From: Azorinus chamasolen
Taxonomy: Eukaryota > Mollusca > Bivalvia > Cardiida > Solecurtidae
Reading direction: 5' to 3'
Length of the DNA: 64,000 nt
Assembly (NCBI GenBank): GCA_963576725.1
Contig: OY755237.1
Coordinates: 62,845,423-62,909,422 of the forward strand
In this document: positions 11,190 to 23,392 of the stretch, one piece after another
How the letters are laid out: each line of letters begins with the position of its first letter
How positions within the stretch are numbered: position 1 is the first letter of the stretch
The notes under the pieces: generated by a model
The model's input: only the letters and a program-made list of their open reading frames with translations
Databases searched by the model: none
What the model was told of the DNA's origin: nothing
Program-made: the position numbers and the translations under genes

Positions 11190-12087
11190 CCCCCCCCCCC
11201 CTCCTCCCATACAAAATAAATAAAATGTTTCTCTTTTTTTTCTTTTTTCTTATTTGTATAATTCTAGTGGTGATTCTTCCGTTATTCCATCAACATATGC
11301 ATATTTACAGAAAACTGAACTACATGTACTTACATTGTTAAGGATCATTATGCCTTAGAAACGGCTAGTATTAATACTAACCTAATAAACCTTCTAGATA
11401 CTACCGGAAGAAAACTAATTGGAGAATCTAGCTCACGTGGAAGTGCTTGCTAGATGCATAAACCAATGTTTTGACTGGTGTGTCCATGTGCCTTAGAACT
11501 TCACGAGGAAGCAAGATGAATAAAATGTATTGTTGTTGATATGTGCCTAAGATATGATACACGTGCTTTAGTTTCATGTCAATTATGTTAATCATAAATG
11601 TTTTAGTATGCATTCATTTGTAACCCGAGCGGGTCCATGGTTGGTAAATGAAAACTGTCTTAATATATATTCCATTCTATTCTAAGAAACCTAAGTTTAT
11701 CCGCACCCCTTTATTACGTCACTAGAGAAGATTGCTGACTGGATAAATTCCAATTCAAAGACTTTTTTTCTTCAAAGAACTGCATGTACTTGCAACGATT
11801 AAAGCATTATATATTTCCTAAGCAGTGGCGCTTGATATTCACCGTCTTCATTCTAATTATAACGCACGTACTATTTGATATGCACAATATATATTTATAG
11901 AAACCTATTTACGATCCGGTGCCAAAACATTGTCAAACGGCTCCTGTATATAGCAAATGTTCGATAAAAAACTGCTGCAGGTCTCTCATTGGCTTCCTTT
12001 TAGAAGGAAGCCAACTTGTATTTATATACATGTATATTTATAAGCTATACAGTAAAGCGACCACACGCCTTATTAACGTATGAGATG
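11187..12087. other. non-coding; poly-C run and one small hairpin
   Basis: Begins with a homopolymer run of C. At 11990-12012 there is a palindrome GGCTTCCTTTTAGAAGGAAGCC of the local MITE type, next to ACGGCTCCTGTATA. No gene seen. Confidence 0.45.
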
Positions 12088-12342
12088 TTAACCCTTTCCC
12101 TCATACAAACGTGCTTTCACGCATTTGCAACCAGAGCAGACCCAGATCAGACGGCTCCTACAGGAGCCGTCTGATCAGGGTCTCCTCTGCTTGCTTACAT
12201 GTATAAAATTATAATAGATCTAACTGTACAGTTTTTACCAATACCAAACTCTCCTGTATACATATGCCATTATTAAAATTCTGCTAATGAATATTCATGA
12301 TGCCATTATTTCTTACAGGAATATAGAAATGGTAACGTATTA
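12088..12342. mobile_element. MITE family B copy
   Basis: Left end TTAACCCTTTCCCTCATACA, then GCATTTGCAACCAGAGCAGA, and the central palindrome GACGGCTCCTACAGGAGCCGTC, followed by GGGTCTCCTCTGCTTGCTTA, TGAATATTCATGATGCC and a degenerate right end (AAATGGTAACG). It is about 250 bases and one of the best references for the family. Confidence 0.8.
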
Positions 12343-13213
12343 AAACATTCGACTACTGCCGATTCGATCAAGATTTTGATCGATTGTCAAACAGCGTTGA
12401 TCGTGATAAGACGCCAATCTGTTTATAAACACGGACCGTGTCACGAATAGTGGAATAACGGTTACTGTGGCATTTTGTATCTTTAATTAGAAAATGCTAT
12501 TTGATAAGCATAACGCTATTGTGACATATTTCTGTTATACGGTGGTCTATCTGTGTCACCACTTGACCTCTTAGTACTTCGTGAACATATTCGTGTTTAT
12601 ATGTCTATGTCGTCATTAGTTACAGCAATTCGAATATATTTAATGAAAAGCAGACACTTATGTTATCGTGAAAAACGATATGGTCCGATGTAACACATTC
12701 TTTTGCTTGAAGTTCAGTTCATTCTAAAGCATCTGACCAATCAGATACTCCTGGACGAACTCAGACTCAAGACTCAGAAGTTTTATAACAGTTATAACAG
12801 GCAGTTAGTGCTCTTTACTGTCGCCATAATGTTGCCTAAGTGGTGTTGCTCGTATGCTCGAAACTCTATCGTTAAACACAAATTGACATCCGGTCCCTGG
12901 GCTCTTTTGTGTATGAACACATTTACAAATCTAATTTCGACTCGTTTAGTGACAATATTGGTGATAACTTCCTGGTTAAATAATTGGCTTGGTTGCAATT
13001 TAACCCCCTTGCTGGACAGAAACTCATATTAATCCTTTGCCTGCCAAATACCACCTAAATGACATTAACTCGGTATCTCATCAGGATCCAATCTGTTTGA
13101 CACTCTGTCAAGAGTCTCGCAAAAGCTTGAAACAAACCAGAAGCTACTGAAATCTGTGACAGCTCGGAGTTTAAGTAGATTTGATTTCCACGGCAGGCTA
13201 TGGGTTAAATATA
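12343..13213. other. non-coding, MITE debris near the end
   Basis: No gene recognised. Two overlapping frames at 12703-13032 and 12792-12998 on opposite strands have no domain. At 13025-13190 a decayed miniature element (CTCGGTATCTCATCAGGATCC) resembles stretches near 6620, 7800 and 8460. Confidence 0.4.
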
Positions 13214-13254
13214 TAACCCTTTCACCTATAAATATGCCTTTCTACGTCTTTGCA
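13214..13254. mobile_element. MITE family B, left part split by the Mutator-like element
   Basis: TAACCCTTTCACCTATAAAT and CCTTTCTACGTCTTTGCA form the left arm of a family B copy that resumes at 14402 after the 1.15 kb insertion. The last ten bases are the duplicated target. Confidence 0.75.
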
Positions 13255-14401
13255 GATTCTAGGACATTTGCCCCCGGACACTTTCCCCCCGGACCTTTGC
13301 CCCCCTATTTGGGCATGGGCGGACATTTGCCCCCTGGTGTTTTAGCTTGAGCGGACATTTGCCCCCCCCCCCCTGACATACGCCCCCCTGTTTGACTTGG
13401 GCGGACATTTGCCCCCCTAGTAGTTTAGCTTGGGCGGACATTTGCCCCCCTGGGTCTTGCCACCACATGTATTGTGTTACTCGATCTCAGAAAACCCAGA
13501 GACTTCCATTCAGGTTCATTAGAAATTGCTCTAATACAGAAATGTAGCTATTTTAAATAATTGCTTAGATCCAAGTTAAGTAATCTACTTTTTTGTTGTT
13601 AAATCAGTAATTTTGTATTTAAATAACAAACAGATGTATACTTATCACCTTCAGATCCAGATCTTGTTTATCATAAAAGCTAAGCCGACACTTGACAGTA
13701 AATGAATTGCGTAAGTGTAGAATTTTCCACTGCCTTTAGGCTAGTCAAACCCCTAATCCAATTAACACTTGCTGTGTTTTTAACACATAACAACATAATG
13801 ACAATAAGTGAAAGGTCACGTTCTGCTGCATACACCTTTGTGTGTTAAAACAATAAATATGGCTGTCAGTGTTTTCAGAAAATGAAAGTTCACCGTTTTC
13901 AGATGTCGCAGAATCATTTGATTTGGAACACACCCTTTTCTGCATATATATATAACCTCTGTGTTTACAACTTTTGCAAATGGCTGCCGAATTAAATACT
14001 GAGGATATTTACACGCATCAAATCATTGCAAAAAAGGTAAATAGAGGCCTCAATTAAACTCGTTTGTAAAATCTTGGGAAACCCCACGCATGATTAGTTG
14101 CTATTTGAAGGTAATTTTTATATATAAACACTTTGTTGTTTTAAATGCCCGACTTCCTGTAAAATGTTTTAGGGATGCTGATGATGCAAAAAATGACCAA
14201 AGGTCCGTCCTCGAGAAAATTAACAGGGGGGCAAATGTCCGCCCAAGTCAAACAGGGGGGCATATGTCAGGGGGGCAAATGTCCGCCCAAGCTAAAACCA
14301 CAGGGGGGCAAATGTCCGCCCATGCCCAAATAGGGGGGCAAAGGTCCGGGGGCAAGTGTCCCGGGGGGGGGGGGGGGGCAAATGTCCGTAAACCCAAATA
14401 C
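13255..14401. mobile_element. Mutator-like non-autonomous element with long repeat-rich inverted ends
   Basis: The element is bounded by a 10-base direct repeat CGTCTTTGCA (13245-13254 and 14402-14411). Both ends, each about 200 bases, are inverted copies made of tandem GGACATTTGCCCCC-type units separated by variants such as CTTGGGC and TTTAGCTTG. The right end reads GGGGGGCAAATGTCC on the plus strand. Ten-base target duplications and long inverted ends are typical of Mutator-type (MULE) transposons. The 750-base interior holds no transposase; a 66-codon minus-strand frame (13745-13945) has no recognisable domain. The host site is a family B MITE, so this insertion is younger. Confidence 0.65.
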
Positions 14402-14603
14402 CGTCTTTGCAAACAGAGTAGTCAGAGATAAGATGGCTCCTGTAAGAGCCGATGAATCATGGTTTGCTCTGTTTGCTTAAAATATAATATAGATATTATT
14501 CTACAGTTTTTGCCATGCCCAAAAAAAGTTCTGTTTCCGCTCTGCTTTTATAACAATCAATCTAATTAATATTCATGATTTCATTGTTTTTTACATGAAT
14601 ATT
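14402..14603. mobile_element. MITE family B, right part
   Basis: Continues from 13254: GCAAACAGAGTAG, the decayed palindrome ATGGCTCCTGTAAGAGCC, GGTTTGCTCTGTTTGCTTAA, TTAATATTCATGATTTCAT and the right end AGTAAAGGGGTAAC. Confidence 0.75.
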
Positions 14604-14744
14604 CATGGAGTAAAGGGGTAACTAGTGTGCAGGACAATAGTCGAAATATCACACTGGAAGTTCTAAATGTAATGGAACTCCTCGTTTATCTCACAAGCCA
14701 TGTAATGTTGGCATATGCAAACAATAACTACTGTAGAACATGCC

Positions 14745-14975
14745 TTAACCCATTTGTTCCCAGTGGATTCTTCCATTCTTATATATTGGATTTGTCTATC
14801 TTTTATCTAAGGGATGTCTGGTCTAAATTTTGTCTAAATTGTATTGTTTTATATTGAATTTCCTATCAGCAAACAGTGTAGACTCTGATCAGACGCCGCA
14901 TTATGCGGCGTCTGATCAAGGTATACACCGTTTGCCTACGTCCCATATATGGGATCGTGGGAGCAAATGGGTTAA
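14745..14975. mobile_element. complete MITE family C (TTAA-flanked)
   Basis: The left end TTAACCCATTTGTTCCCA and the right end TGGGAGCAAATGGGTTAA are inverted repeats with one or two differences. The core is a perfect GACGCCGCATTATGCGGCGTC palindrome flanked by GTGTAGACTCTGATCA and TGATCAAGGTATACAC. 231 bases and no coding capacity. The TTAA flanks fit a piggyBac-type mobiliser. Confidence 0.85.
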
Positions 14976-15014
14976 GCAGCCATTCCTTTATTGAATATAT
15001 GGATGTCAAAGAGC

Positions 15015-15115
15015 AGTATAGGAGCTTTGTGCATGACTCACCCTGCATTAAGCTGTCGCCTGTCCTGAGACAGATACCTATACTAAATTGAACGTCGGTT
15101 TACAGAGATTTTACT
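15015..15115. mobile_element. MITE family D right half
   Basis: Reads AGGAGCTTTGTGCATGACTC, ACCCTGCATTAAGCTGTCGC and ends GGTTTACAGAGATTTTACTG. This is the right arm of family D; the left arm is missing. Confidence 0.6.
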
Positions 15116-15729
15116 GTATTTAAAATGTATGGAAATAATAAAGTGTAATACGGTGACTCTTAACCTTTTCGCTGAGCACTACGTAAAGTAGTTAGAAAAA
15201 CATTTAAACATTCATTTTGTTTTCTTTCAAGGAACATTATCACAACATCATACAGTTTGGATTTTGATGAGATGCTTGTGTTCTGCGACTCTTCTGGGTG
15301 TAAACTGGTTTCAAAGGTGAACACAGATTGCTCGTTGACAGCAAAAATGTTAACGCAACAGCTTAATCTCTATTATATATGTAAAGCGCAATTGAATATG
15401 GAGTTTTTGCTCTATAGAAATGTGTTTGTATTTCTATTTGTATTTATATAAGCTATCGTTATATTATACCTTTTTAAGTAATAGTATGCCGTGTACCTAA
15501 TTTGAACACCCGACGAACCGCCATCACGTACACCAAACAACTTAACGAAATTTTGTAAACATTATTGTTTCTATATGGGTAGAGAATAAACGTGTTGACG
15601 TCGTTGTCCAATGAATATGCGCATTATTATGGAGCTTTGACTTACCATTTGACAGGAATAGGGTCCAGTGATTTGTGAATTATCAAATTACGTTTCGTTG
15701 TTATAAAACTATTAACAGATACTTTTTCT
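15116..15729. other. non-coding, no recognised feature
   Basis: The 64-codon frame at 15257-15451 has no domain. A family-like ACTACGTAAAGTAGT palindrome lies at 15178-15193. Confidence 0.4.
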
Positions 15730-15979
15730 TTAACCCTTTATTCCATAAATATGCCTTTCTACGCCTTTGCAAACATAATAGATCCAGATAAGACGACTCC
15801 TATAGGACTCGTCCGATCAGGATATGCTCTGTGTTTATACAATATAATACATATATGATTCTACAGTTACTGCCATTTCAAAATAGCCTGTGCCAATGTG
15901 CTATTATAACAAGTTAATATAATTTGATATTCATGACGTCATTATTTCTTACATGATTATTTATTGAGAAAATGGTTAA
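15730..15979. mobile_element. MITE family B copy, both ends present
   Basis: TTAACCCTTTATTCCATAAA at the left and GAGAAAATGGTTAA at the right. The core GACGACTCCTATAGGACTCGTC is a palindrome whose two arms have changed together relative to the GACGGCTCC version (GGCTCC/GGAGCC against GACTCC/GGACTC, partly compensated). 250 bases between TTAA sites. Confidence 0.8.
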
Positions 15980-16440
15980 GCAATCACCTGTTCATATATC
16001 CCCATGTTTATTCATTATATAATCCCTATAAGCGGGTTCTACTACATGTATATTCTTGATCTAACTTTGCCTCTTGGAGAATGCCGGCGTCATAGTGTCA
16101 TTGATAATACTTTTGAATCCGAAAGCATGTGTGGCATTCCGTGTCAACTGCATAACTGTTATATTATATAACTGCTAAATGCAACCTAAGAAAATGATTT
16201 ATGGCGCTGACATTCAGAAGTGAACAGTAAACGAGATTTCAATCGCATGCCACACTAAACTCGTAACTAAGGTTTAATTTAATTTTGACGCAAATAATAT
16301 CTTATGAAGTAGACATATAAGGATTCTCTCAATCAAACACATGTGCTTAGTCGAACTGATAACAACGTGCCATTGTGGCTATTACGTAAATGAAAGAAAA
16401 CATAACAAATGTTAAACAAAGCACCTGCATCCATGCATAC
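15980..16440. other. non-coding, no recognised feature
   Basis: Nothing beyond AT-rich sequence. Confidence 0.4.
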
Positions 16441-16750
16441 GTTATACAGATATTCCGAACTTGAAGGGACCGTACACATTAGTCCGAGATAACAGAGATT
16501 CGAGTCATCCGATTTATAATCTGACCAATATCTCAAGTTCACAGCTTAATGCTGGATTAAAGTAATGCTGAAAGTTTATGTAGGAGCTTGCAGCATTACT
16601 TCAGACATGCATTAAGCTGTCACATGTGTTTCTAGATGTGTAGTAATACATGTACATTCTAGAACAGTTCTGTATTGTAACTTTTGGAAGGACCTAAATT
16701 TTAGTTCGAGTTATCCTGATATTCGAGATATCCGAAGTTCAACTGTATAT
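16441..16750. mobile_element. TA-flanked miniature element, family D-like core
   Basis: The right end reads GAGATATCCGAAGTTCAACTG then TATA. Its partner on the left is a degenerate ACAGATATTCCGAACTTGAAG. Inside, AGCTTAATGC and GCATTAAGCT bracket a weak palindrome (AATGCTGAAAG / GCAGCATTACTT). The pattern fits a decayed Tc1/mariner-type MITE. Confidence 0.5.
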
Positions 16751-16809
16751 TTGATATAAAACATAACAAATGACAATGATAGCTCTGATTTGCCAAAATA
16801 CCTGGGTAT

Positions 16810-17825
16810 TGTAGCAGACAGCTAATTTGTCATTCTGGCCTTTCGTGACATTGTATTGTTAGATTGACATCTTTTAAAATACATGTTTTATTTATAGCTT
16901 GTTGAACTGGTGTGTCTGTTATAAATTTAGCAATATTGTGGATTTGGTCATGTGATGTTGATAGTCTGGTCGTTGATTGGATGTTTGTGGTGATCATTCG
17001 GATTGTTCCGTATTTTCGCGGCTGTTTTGGTTGTCCCTGTGGTCACTCTGCAGTTTGGTTTTGACGAAGAAACATATACATTTATATTATTTAACATTGA
17101 CTGATGTGGTAGACCCTGGAGGTTGTGGTCGTTGGTTTGGCGTGAACTATCTAACCATTGTACATCTCACCACACACATAGGAAAGAGCTAGATAGTAAG
17201 AGAGAGGGGAGTTTAGGTTTGGCAGAGGACACTGGGCAGATCCACAACCTGGTAAGATATAGTATTCAATGTATTGTTGGATGTAATTGTTAACTGAGAA
17301 TGTCAAGTCATATGAGCAAGACAATTCCATATTATGTATTTTATATCTGTAGTAATTTATCACCAATAATTCTGTCAATAGCACTGCTTGTAATTGTTTG
17401 ACACCTTATAATAATGTAAGGTTGGTTAATAGTCATATAACTACCTTATAATAATGTAAGGTTGATTAATAGTTATATAACTATTTACTTATATGATAAT
17501 GTGCTATGGTTTATGTTATTGACATGATTTAGTGGTAACTCTGGGTATGTTATATTTCAGCTCAGAGTCAGAGATATAGAGATCAGAGATAAAGAGATCT
17601 GGAGATATAGAGATATCTAGTGATAGAGATATATAGGGAATAAAATGATGGAAAGATAGATCAGACTCCCTTGTTTCATGGTGCAGCCAAGTGCTCTACT
17701 CCAATACTATACGCTTGCCCATTTCTATCTAACAATATAAAACTGTAAATATAAAGACGTATGCCTGGCATTTCAACAACATGACTTTCAGAGTATGGAT
17801 GCTTGGCAAAGACAGGCTGTCAACA
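16810..17825 (+). repeat. 5' LTR of the Gypsy element
   Basis: Begins TGTAGCAGACAGCTAATTTG and matches the right LTR (38818 onward) until GGATGCTTGGCAAAG at 17811. The exact end, probably near ACA at 17823-17825, is not certain. I could not assign a primer-binding tRNA to the following bases. Internal short repeats (ACCTTATAATAATGTAAGGTT twice, and AGAGATATAGAGAT units) occur in both LTRs. Confidence 0.9.
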
Positions 17826-19909
17826 GATGGTGAGTAGAATATTTTCTTTGGTCTATTGATTAGTCTTTCAAGAATAATAATTGGAGTATTATTTGTGTAC
17901 AATTTGACACTGATATTTTAATTTGTTGTTTAATTGTATACAGATATAAAGATTTGTTAAAAGTACTTTATGTGTTTTTTCAAAATTTTGAGATCTGTTT
18001 GCATTGAATGTGAAAACTACATTTGACCAAAGTACTTCATTTGTCACATTTTAACAGCAGATGACATAATTTCACTATTTCCTTATTGCTTTATTCACAA
18101 AGTAATTATTTTGTGAAGGCATAACATTTAATCCATTTGACTGACTACAGGTGATATATACAATTTGAATGACAGGTTGACATTTGCTATGAAATGACAA
18201 TTTAATGGTTTTTTTAGAATCTACTTTCCATTTTGACATTTGTTTTTAAGACAGGATTTACATTGATAAATTGTTTGGTGGCTGTTCCATTTATTGGTAT
18301 TCTAGTTTTGACCTCCCGCTGTTCCAGAGCACATGGTACATTTTCATTGGTTTAATTGTTCAGATATGTAAATTTATGTGACGTCAGTCAGATTCCTAAT
18401 TTTCATTGGTCGTTTGGATAAGCTTGGCATAATTGAGTTTGAAGGTCAGCGCAGTAGGGAGAATTTGTAATCCACTTTACTATTTTCAATCACAACTGAA
18501 TTAGTTGTTTGAAATTGATTCTATTGCATTCTGAAACAGTATTTGTAAAATTTATTTATTTGATTTTAGGAAATAGCAGTTGGGAAATGAATTAATAATT
18601 AATATTTATTTATATAATAGTTAATATACAGACAATACTTAGTTTGATACTAGCTTTCAAGGAAAACAAAATGAGTGTGGATCCAGATCTTTGACAGATA
18701 TGGTCTATTGATTTCATATACTATAATGATTTGAATCAGATACATTGAAATTCATAGAAAAATAATATTCTGAATTGAGTTTTAGGAATATTTGTAGATT
18801 GGACTTATTCCTATTTACACTTATATCATATTTATTTTTGAACTTGATCATAATTGGTCATAAGGGTTTAGATCCTGATCACAAATGGTTTTGAACTAGA
18901 TCTTTTGAAGTTGGAATAGTGCTTGTAAATTTATTTTCAACATACCATTCGGTGTCATATGAGCAATTGAGTTGTTTAGTATTTCTATGGATACTTAAAT
19001 TAATTTACTTTGAATTATTTTTATACAGAATTGACTTTGAAATATTTTGAGTATTCTATGGTTGCTTAAAGTTAGTTATACTTATTTTAGGGGTTTTCAT
19101 ACTTGAAATAACTGCCAACTCATTTAAGTTGACTTTGAATTATTTTTATTCACCTTATACTTTAAATAATTGTCAATAATTTTATTTAAATGGACATATA
19201 ACTATTTTGGGTATTTTCATACTTGGAATAGGTGTCAATGCTTAGAATTATTTTGGGTATATTCATACTTGGAATAGGTGTCAATACTTTTCATTTAGAT
19301 TGACATGATGGAATAGTTGTCAATACTTGTCAATTAGATTGACTTTGAATTGTTCGATATAGGAGCATTCTACAGATACACTTGAAGTGATTCAAGATAA
19401 TTGTCAATTGAGTGAATTGTTTTGAGTGATTGCATACTCAGAATAATTTTCAATTGATTACATAATAACATATTGCGATTACATAGATTGATTTAATTGT
19501 TTTGAGTATTTGTATACTTAAAATAATTTTCAATTGATATATTGCGATTAAATAGATGCATCTGTGCGCGTTATGATCCGCGGATATTTGCTTTAATAAC
19601 GTGTCGACGGTTATTTGATTTAATAACGTGACATTAAATTGGTGTTTGTTGTTTACATTTTGTGGTTATTTGTTTGCATTTGTGTTTTGTTTACATTACT
19701 TCACATGTTTGCATACATGTACATTTACACATACATGTGGCATACAGATGTAACAGATAAACAGATAAGATTACACAGAATGTGAAATAATTCAACAAGG
19801 AGAAACTCTTCATTTATAAGTATTGGGAGTTGTTTTTTTTGTGTAGGTGATCGCATATAACATGCAACTGTATAAAATTGTGGATGGTGATTGTATATTA
19901 TATAATAAC
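17826..19909 (+). other. Gypsy 5' leader, non-coding
   Basis: Over 2 kb of AT-rich untranslated sequence between LTR and gag (the rest of the leader resumes at 23254). From about 19000 to 19560 it contains degenerate tandem units around TTTTGAGTATT and ACTTGGAATAGGTGTCAATA. No open frame. Confidence 0.7.
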
Positions 19910-19916
19910 AAGAGAT

Positions 19917-22554
19917 AATGATTTCTCAAACTTTGAGTACATGGACTGCACTTTAAGTATCCGAGATTTCACTTTGCGTCTAGTAGTTGTTTACAGACCG
20001 CCACCATCACGTGCAAATGGTCTAAAAACTGGGGATTTTCTTGAGAATGAGTGGCCATCTTTCTTATCTAAATTTGCCACCACCGACAGACCGGTCGTCA
20101 TTGTAGGGGATTTAAACATCCACCTTGACATTCCAAATGACAGAAACACTGCTAACTTTGTTAGTACACTCGAATCATTTGGACTGCAACAACATGTGAG
20201 TGAAGCCACTCATATAGGGGGACATACCCTTGATGTTGTTATTACACGGGACGGTGATGACTGTGTGTCAAACATTGAAGTCACAGATCCTGGACTGTCC
20301 GACAGTAGTGGTAAAGTTTCGCGAGATCATTTTTCCGTAACTTTCGAGGCAAAGGCCGCGAAACCCCCAACAGTGAGGAAAACTGTTTCATTTCGGAAAC
20401 TTAGGGCAATTAATATAGAATCATTCAAAAGAGATCTCGTAAACTCGGAACCCATCGAATCGAGTATGCAGACGACAGATGTTGATGAGCTGGTTAAGTC
20501 ATATACACAAACACTGGCGGCACTTGTCAATAAACATGCACCACTGTGTACAAAAACCATAACGCTCAGACCATCATGCCCTTGGTATACCCAGGAACTG
20601 CATGATGCTAAACATGTAAGGCGCAAGTTGGAACGGAACTGGAAAAAGTCCAGACTCACAATAGACCATCAGCTATACAGAGAACAGTGTGCCAAAGTCA
20701 ACAGGCTACTAATTAAGTCAAAGATTGATTTTTACTCAGAGAAAGTTGAAGCATGCCAGGCAGACTCAAAAAGTCTTTTCAGAGTCACTAAGCATCTGTT
20801 AGGTTCAACTAGTGACATCTCATTGCCTAAGACTTCGTCCTCGAAGCATCTTGCACAAGAATTCAGTGACTTTTTCGTTGACAAAGTGGACAAAATACGT
20901 GCTGATATTGCATCAGGCACTGTATCCAGTGCGCCGACTGACACTGAGATGCAGCATTCAACAAACGTATTAGAAAAGTTTGCTACAGCTACAGTAGAAG
21001 AAGTAGGACAGATCATTAAGGCATCCCCCTGTAAGTCTTGCGAACTTGATCCAATACCTACATGGCTATTAAAGTCATGCCTTGATGAACTCCTACCGAT
21101 TTTGACAAACATTGTAAACTCCTCTTTAGACAATGCCTATGTTCCAAAAAGTTTCAAAAGGTCACATGTCAGACCTATTTTAAAGAAACCGGATCTCGAT
21201 TCAAATGAACTTAAGAATTATAGGCCTATATCAAATCTGCCATTTGTCTCCAAAGTGTTAGAAAAAGTGGTTGACAAACGCATTGAGTCACACCTGAACT
21301 CAAACAATCTACATGAGCACTATCAATCAGCATACCGAAAGCATCACTCAACAGAGACTGCTCTTCCGAAAGTTCAGAATGACATCCTTCAATCCCTAGA
21401 TAAAGATGAAACAACAGTTCTGGTGATGCTTGACTTATCGGCTGCATTTGACACTATCGATCACGAAACATTGCTAAAGCGCCTTGAAAAAGACTTCGGA
21501 ATCATTGGGAAACCCCTTGAGTGGATGACCTCCTATCTAAATGACCGCTATCAAATAGTGTCAGTAGATGGGGAGTTGTCCACCCCAGTTAATATGAAAT
21601 ATAGCGTGCCATAGGGATCGGTCCTTGGACCAAAAAACTACATCATGTACACAAAACCTGTCGGCTCAATCTGCAGAAACCATGGGCTAAAGCACCATTT
21701 TTATGCCGATGACTCGCAATTATACCTGTCCTTTAAGCCCAAAGACATTTCCTGTCAACAAGAAGCTTTATCACGAGTTGAGATCCGTCTCAACGAAATA
21801 GTCTCTTGGATGCACCAGAACATGCTGAAGCTCAATACTGACAAAACTGAGGTCATCCTGTTTCATGCAAAAAAACACAGTAGTACCTGAAGACATTCAT
21901 GTGCAAGTAGGCCCCTCTAAGATCAAACCGTCTTTGTGTATAAAGAATCTCGGTACATGGCTCGATTCACAAATGGATATGGCATCACACATCAATTCGG
22001 TGTGCAGGTCTAGTTATGCACAGCTCCGACGAATAGGTCATATAAGAAAGTACCTCTCACCTGATGCTACCAAGACTTTGGTGAACTCTCTGGTTACATC
22101 AAAAATAGACTACTGCAACTCATTGCTGCATGGAATTTCAAAAAACACACTGCAGAAACTTCAAAGAGTTCAAAACACAGCAGCCCGCATCATAACCAGG
22201 ACTCCTCGATATGATCATATCACGCCTGTTTTGAGAGAACTTCATTGGCTTCCGGTTCAACATCGCATTGAATTCAAAATTCTGACACTTACGTATAAAG
22301 CCATGCACAATGAATCCGCCAAGTACATTGTCGACATGCTTGACGTGTATCGGCCCCGCAGAGAATTAAGGTCAGCAAGTAGCTCCTTGTCGTTGGTTGT
22401 ACCAAAAAGTCGTAAGGTAAAATACGGTGAGAGAAGTTTCATGAATGCAGCTCCAAAACTCTGGAATGCTCTGCCATCAGGCATTAGAGATGCAAGCTCA
22501 CTGGCATGTTTCAAAAGATCTCTGAAAACACATTTCTTCAACATATACTACTAG
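19917..22554 (+). pseudogene. LINE ORF2: partial AP endonuclease plus reverse transcriptase
   Basis: The N-terminal part is the C-terminal half of an AP-type endonuclease: VVYRPPPS, then GDLNIHLD, a THIGGHTLDVVITR strand and RDHF near the catalytic His. RT begins near 21140 with the RPISNLPFVSKVLEKVV block, then LDLSAAFDTIDH (motif A, catalytic Asp) and FYADDSQLY (motif C, both Asp present). The C-terminal part has LGTWLD, SKIDYCNSLLHGI, HWLPVQHRI and a closing NALPSGIRD block, all typical of CR1/L2/Rex1-group LINEs. Lesions: a TAG at 21612-21614 where VPQGSVLGP is expected (CAG to TAG), and a frameshift near 21880 in an A-run. The first half of the endonuclease is missing by 5' truncation. 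Confidence 0.9.
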
Positions 22555-22661
22555 GACAGTTTAGGAAAAGTAGCTTATAATCATCAATTCTCATACCTTA
22601 CGATTCCTCTGCCATTGCAGCCCTTGGGATATGCTGTAGGAATCAATCTCCCATTGACCGA

Positions 22662-23165
22662 ATAGATAATCATGTGGTTCCTACCGGTTAGTGATTTCAT
22701 ATTTATTGTATATCATATTTATTGTATATATATTGCTTATAATTCACCGACTTGGTATAAATAATCATGTGGTTCCTACCAGTTGGTGATTTTATACTTA
22801 TTGTATATTTATTGCATATCTTTCATTGACTGGGTGGATAATCATGTGGTTCCTACCGGTTAGTGGTTATACATTTATTGTATATCTATTCCATATCTTT
22901 CATTGACCGGGTGGATAATCATGTGGTTCCTACCGGTTAGTGATTTTATATTTATTGTATACATGTATATATTGCATACATTTCATTGACTGGATGGACG
23001 ATCATGCCGTTCCTTCCGGTTTATGATTTCATATCTATTGTATATCTTTTGTATATCCTTCACTAACCCTCCGGCTAGTGACTTTTATATTTATTGCATA
23101 TCTATTGTAAATCTTTCATTGTCTGGATATATAATCATGCGGTTCGTTCCGATTATTGATTTCAT
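22662..23165 (+). repeat. minisatellite in the LINE 3' UTR
   Basis: Six or so imperfect units of GATAATCATGTGGTTCCTAC, CGGTTAGTGATTTCATA and TTTATTGTATATC, 75-100 bases each, between the RT stop codon and the TAATAA tail. Confidence 0.85.
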
Positions 23166-23392
23166 CCATGTACAGCGCTTTTGAACGCACATATCCCGTG
23201 TGAAAAGAGCGTGGTAAATAAATGTGGTATAATAATAATAATAATAATATAATGAGTGGTGTATTTAAGTTGAAGTTTGATAAAGTGTGAAGTGATAAGT
23301 GAAAGTGCTTGTCATACTTCAGTGAAGTTATAATTGTATAAACATTTGTGTTATATTTTGTTTCACATAGTTATTTTTATACATAATACAAG

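Larger units (their letters stand above)
19910..23253 (+). mobile_element. 5'-truncated CR1/L2-like LINE in the Gypsy leader
   Basis: It starts inside the endonuclease domain and ends in a TAATAATAATAATAATAAT tail after GCGTGGTAAATAAATGTGG, a 3' end typical of CR1/L2-type LINEs that terminate in short tandem repeats. It carries a single degenerate frame for endonuclease and RT, and a minisatellite in its 3' UTR. Gypsy leader sequence continues on both sides. I could not fix a target-site duplication. Confidence 0.85.
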
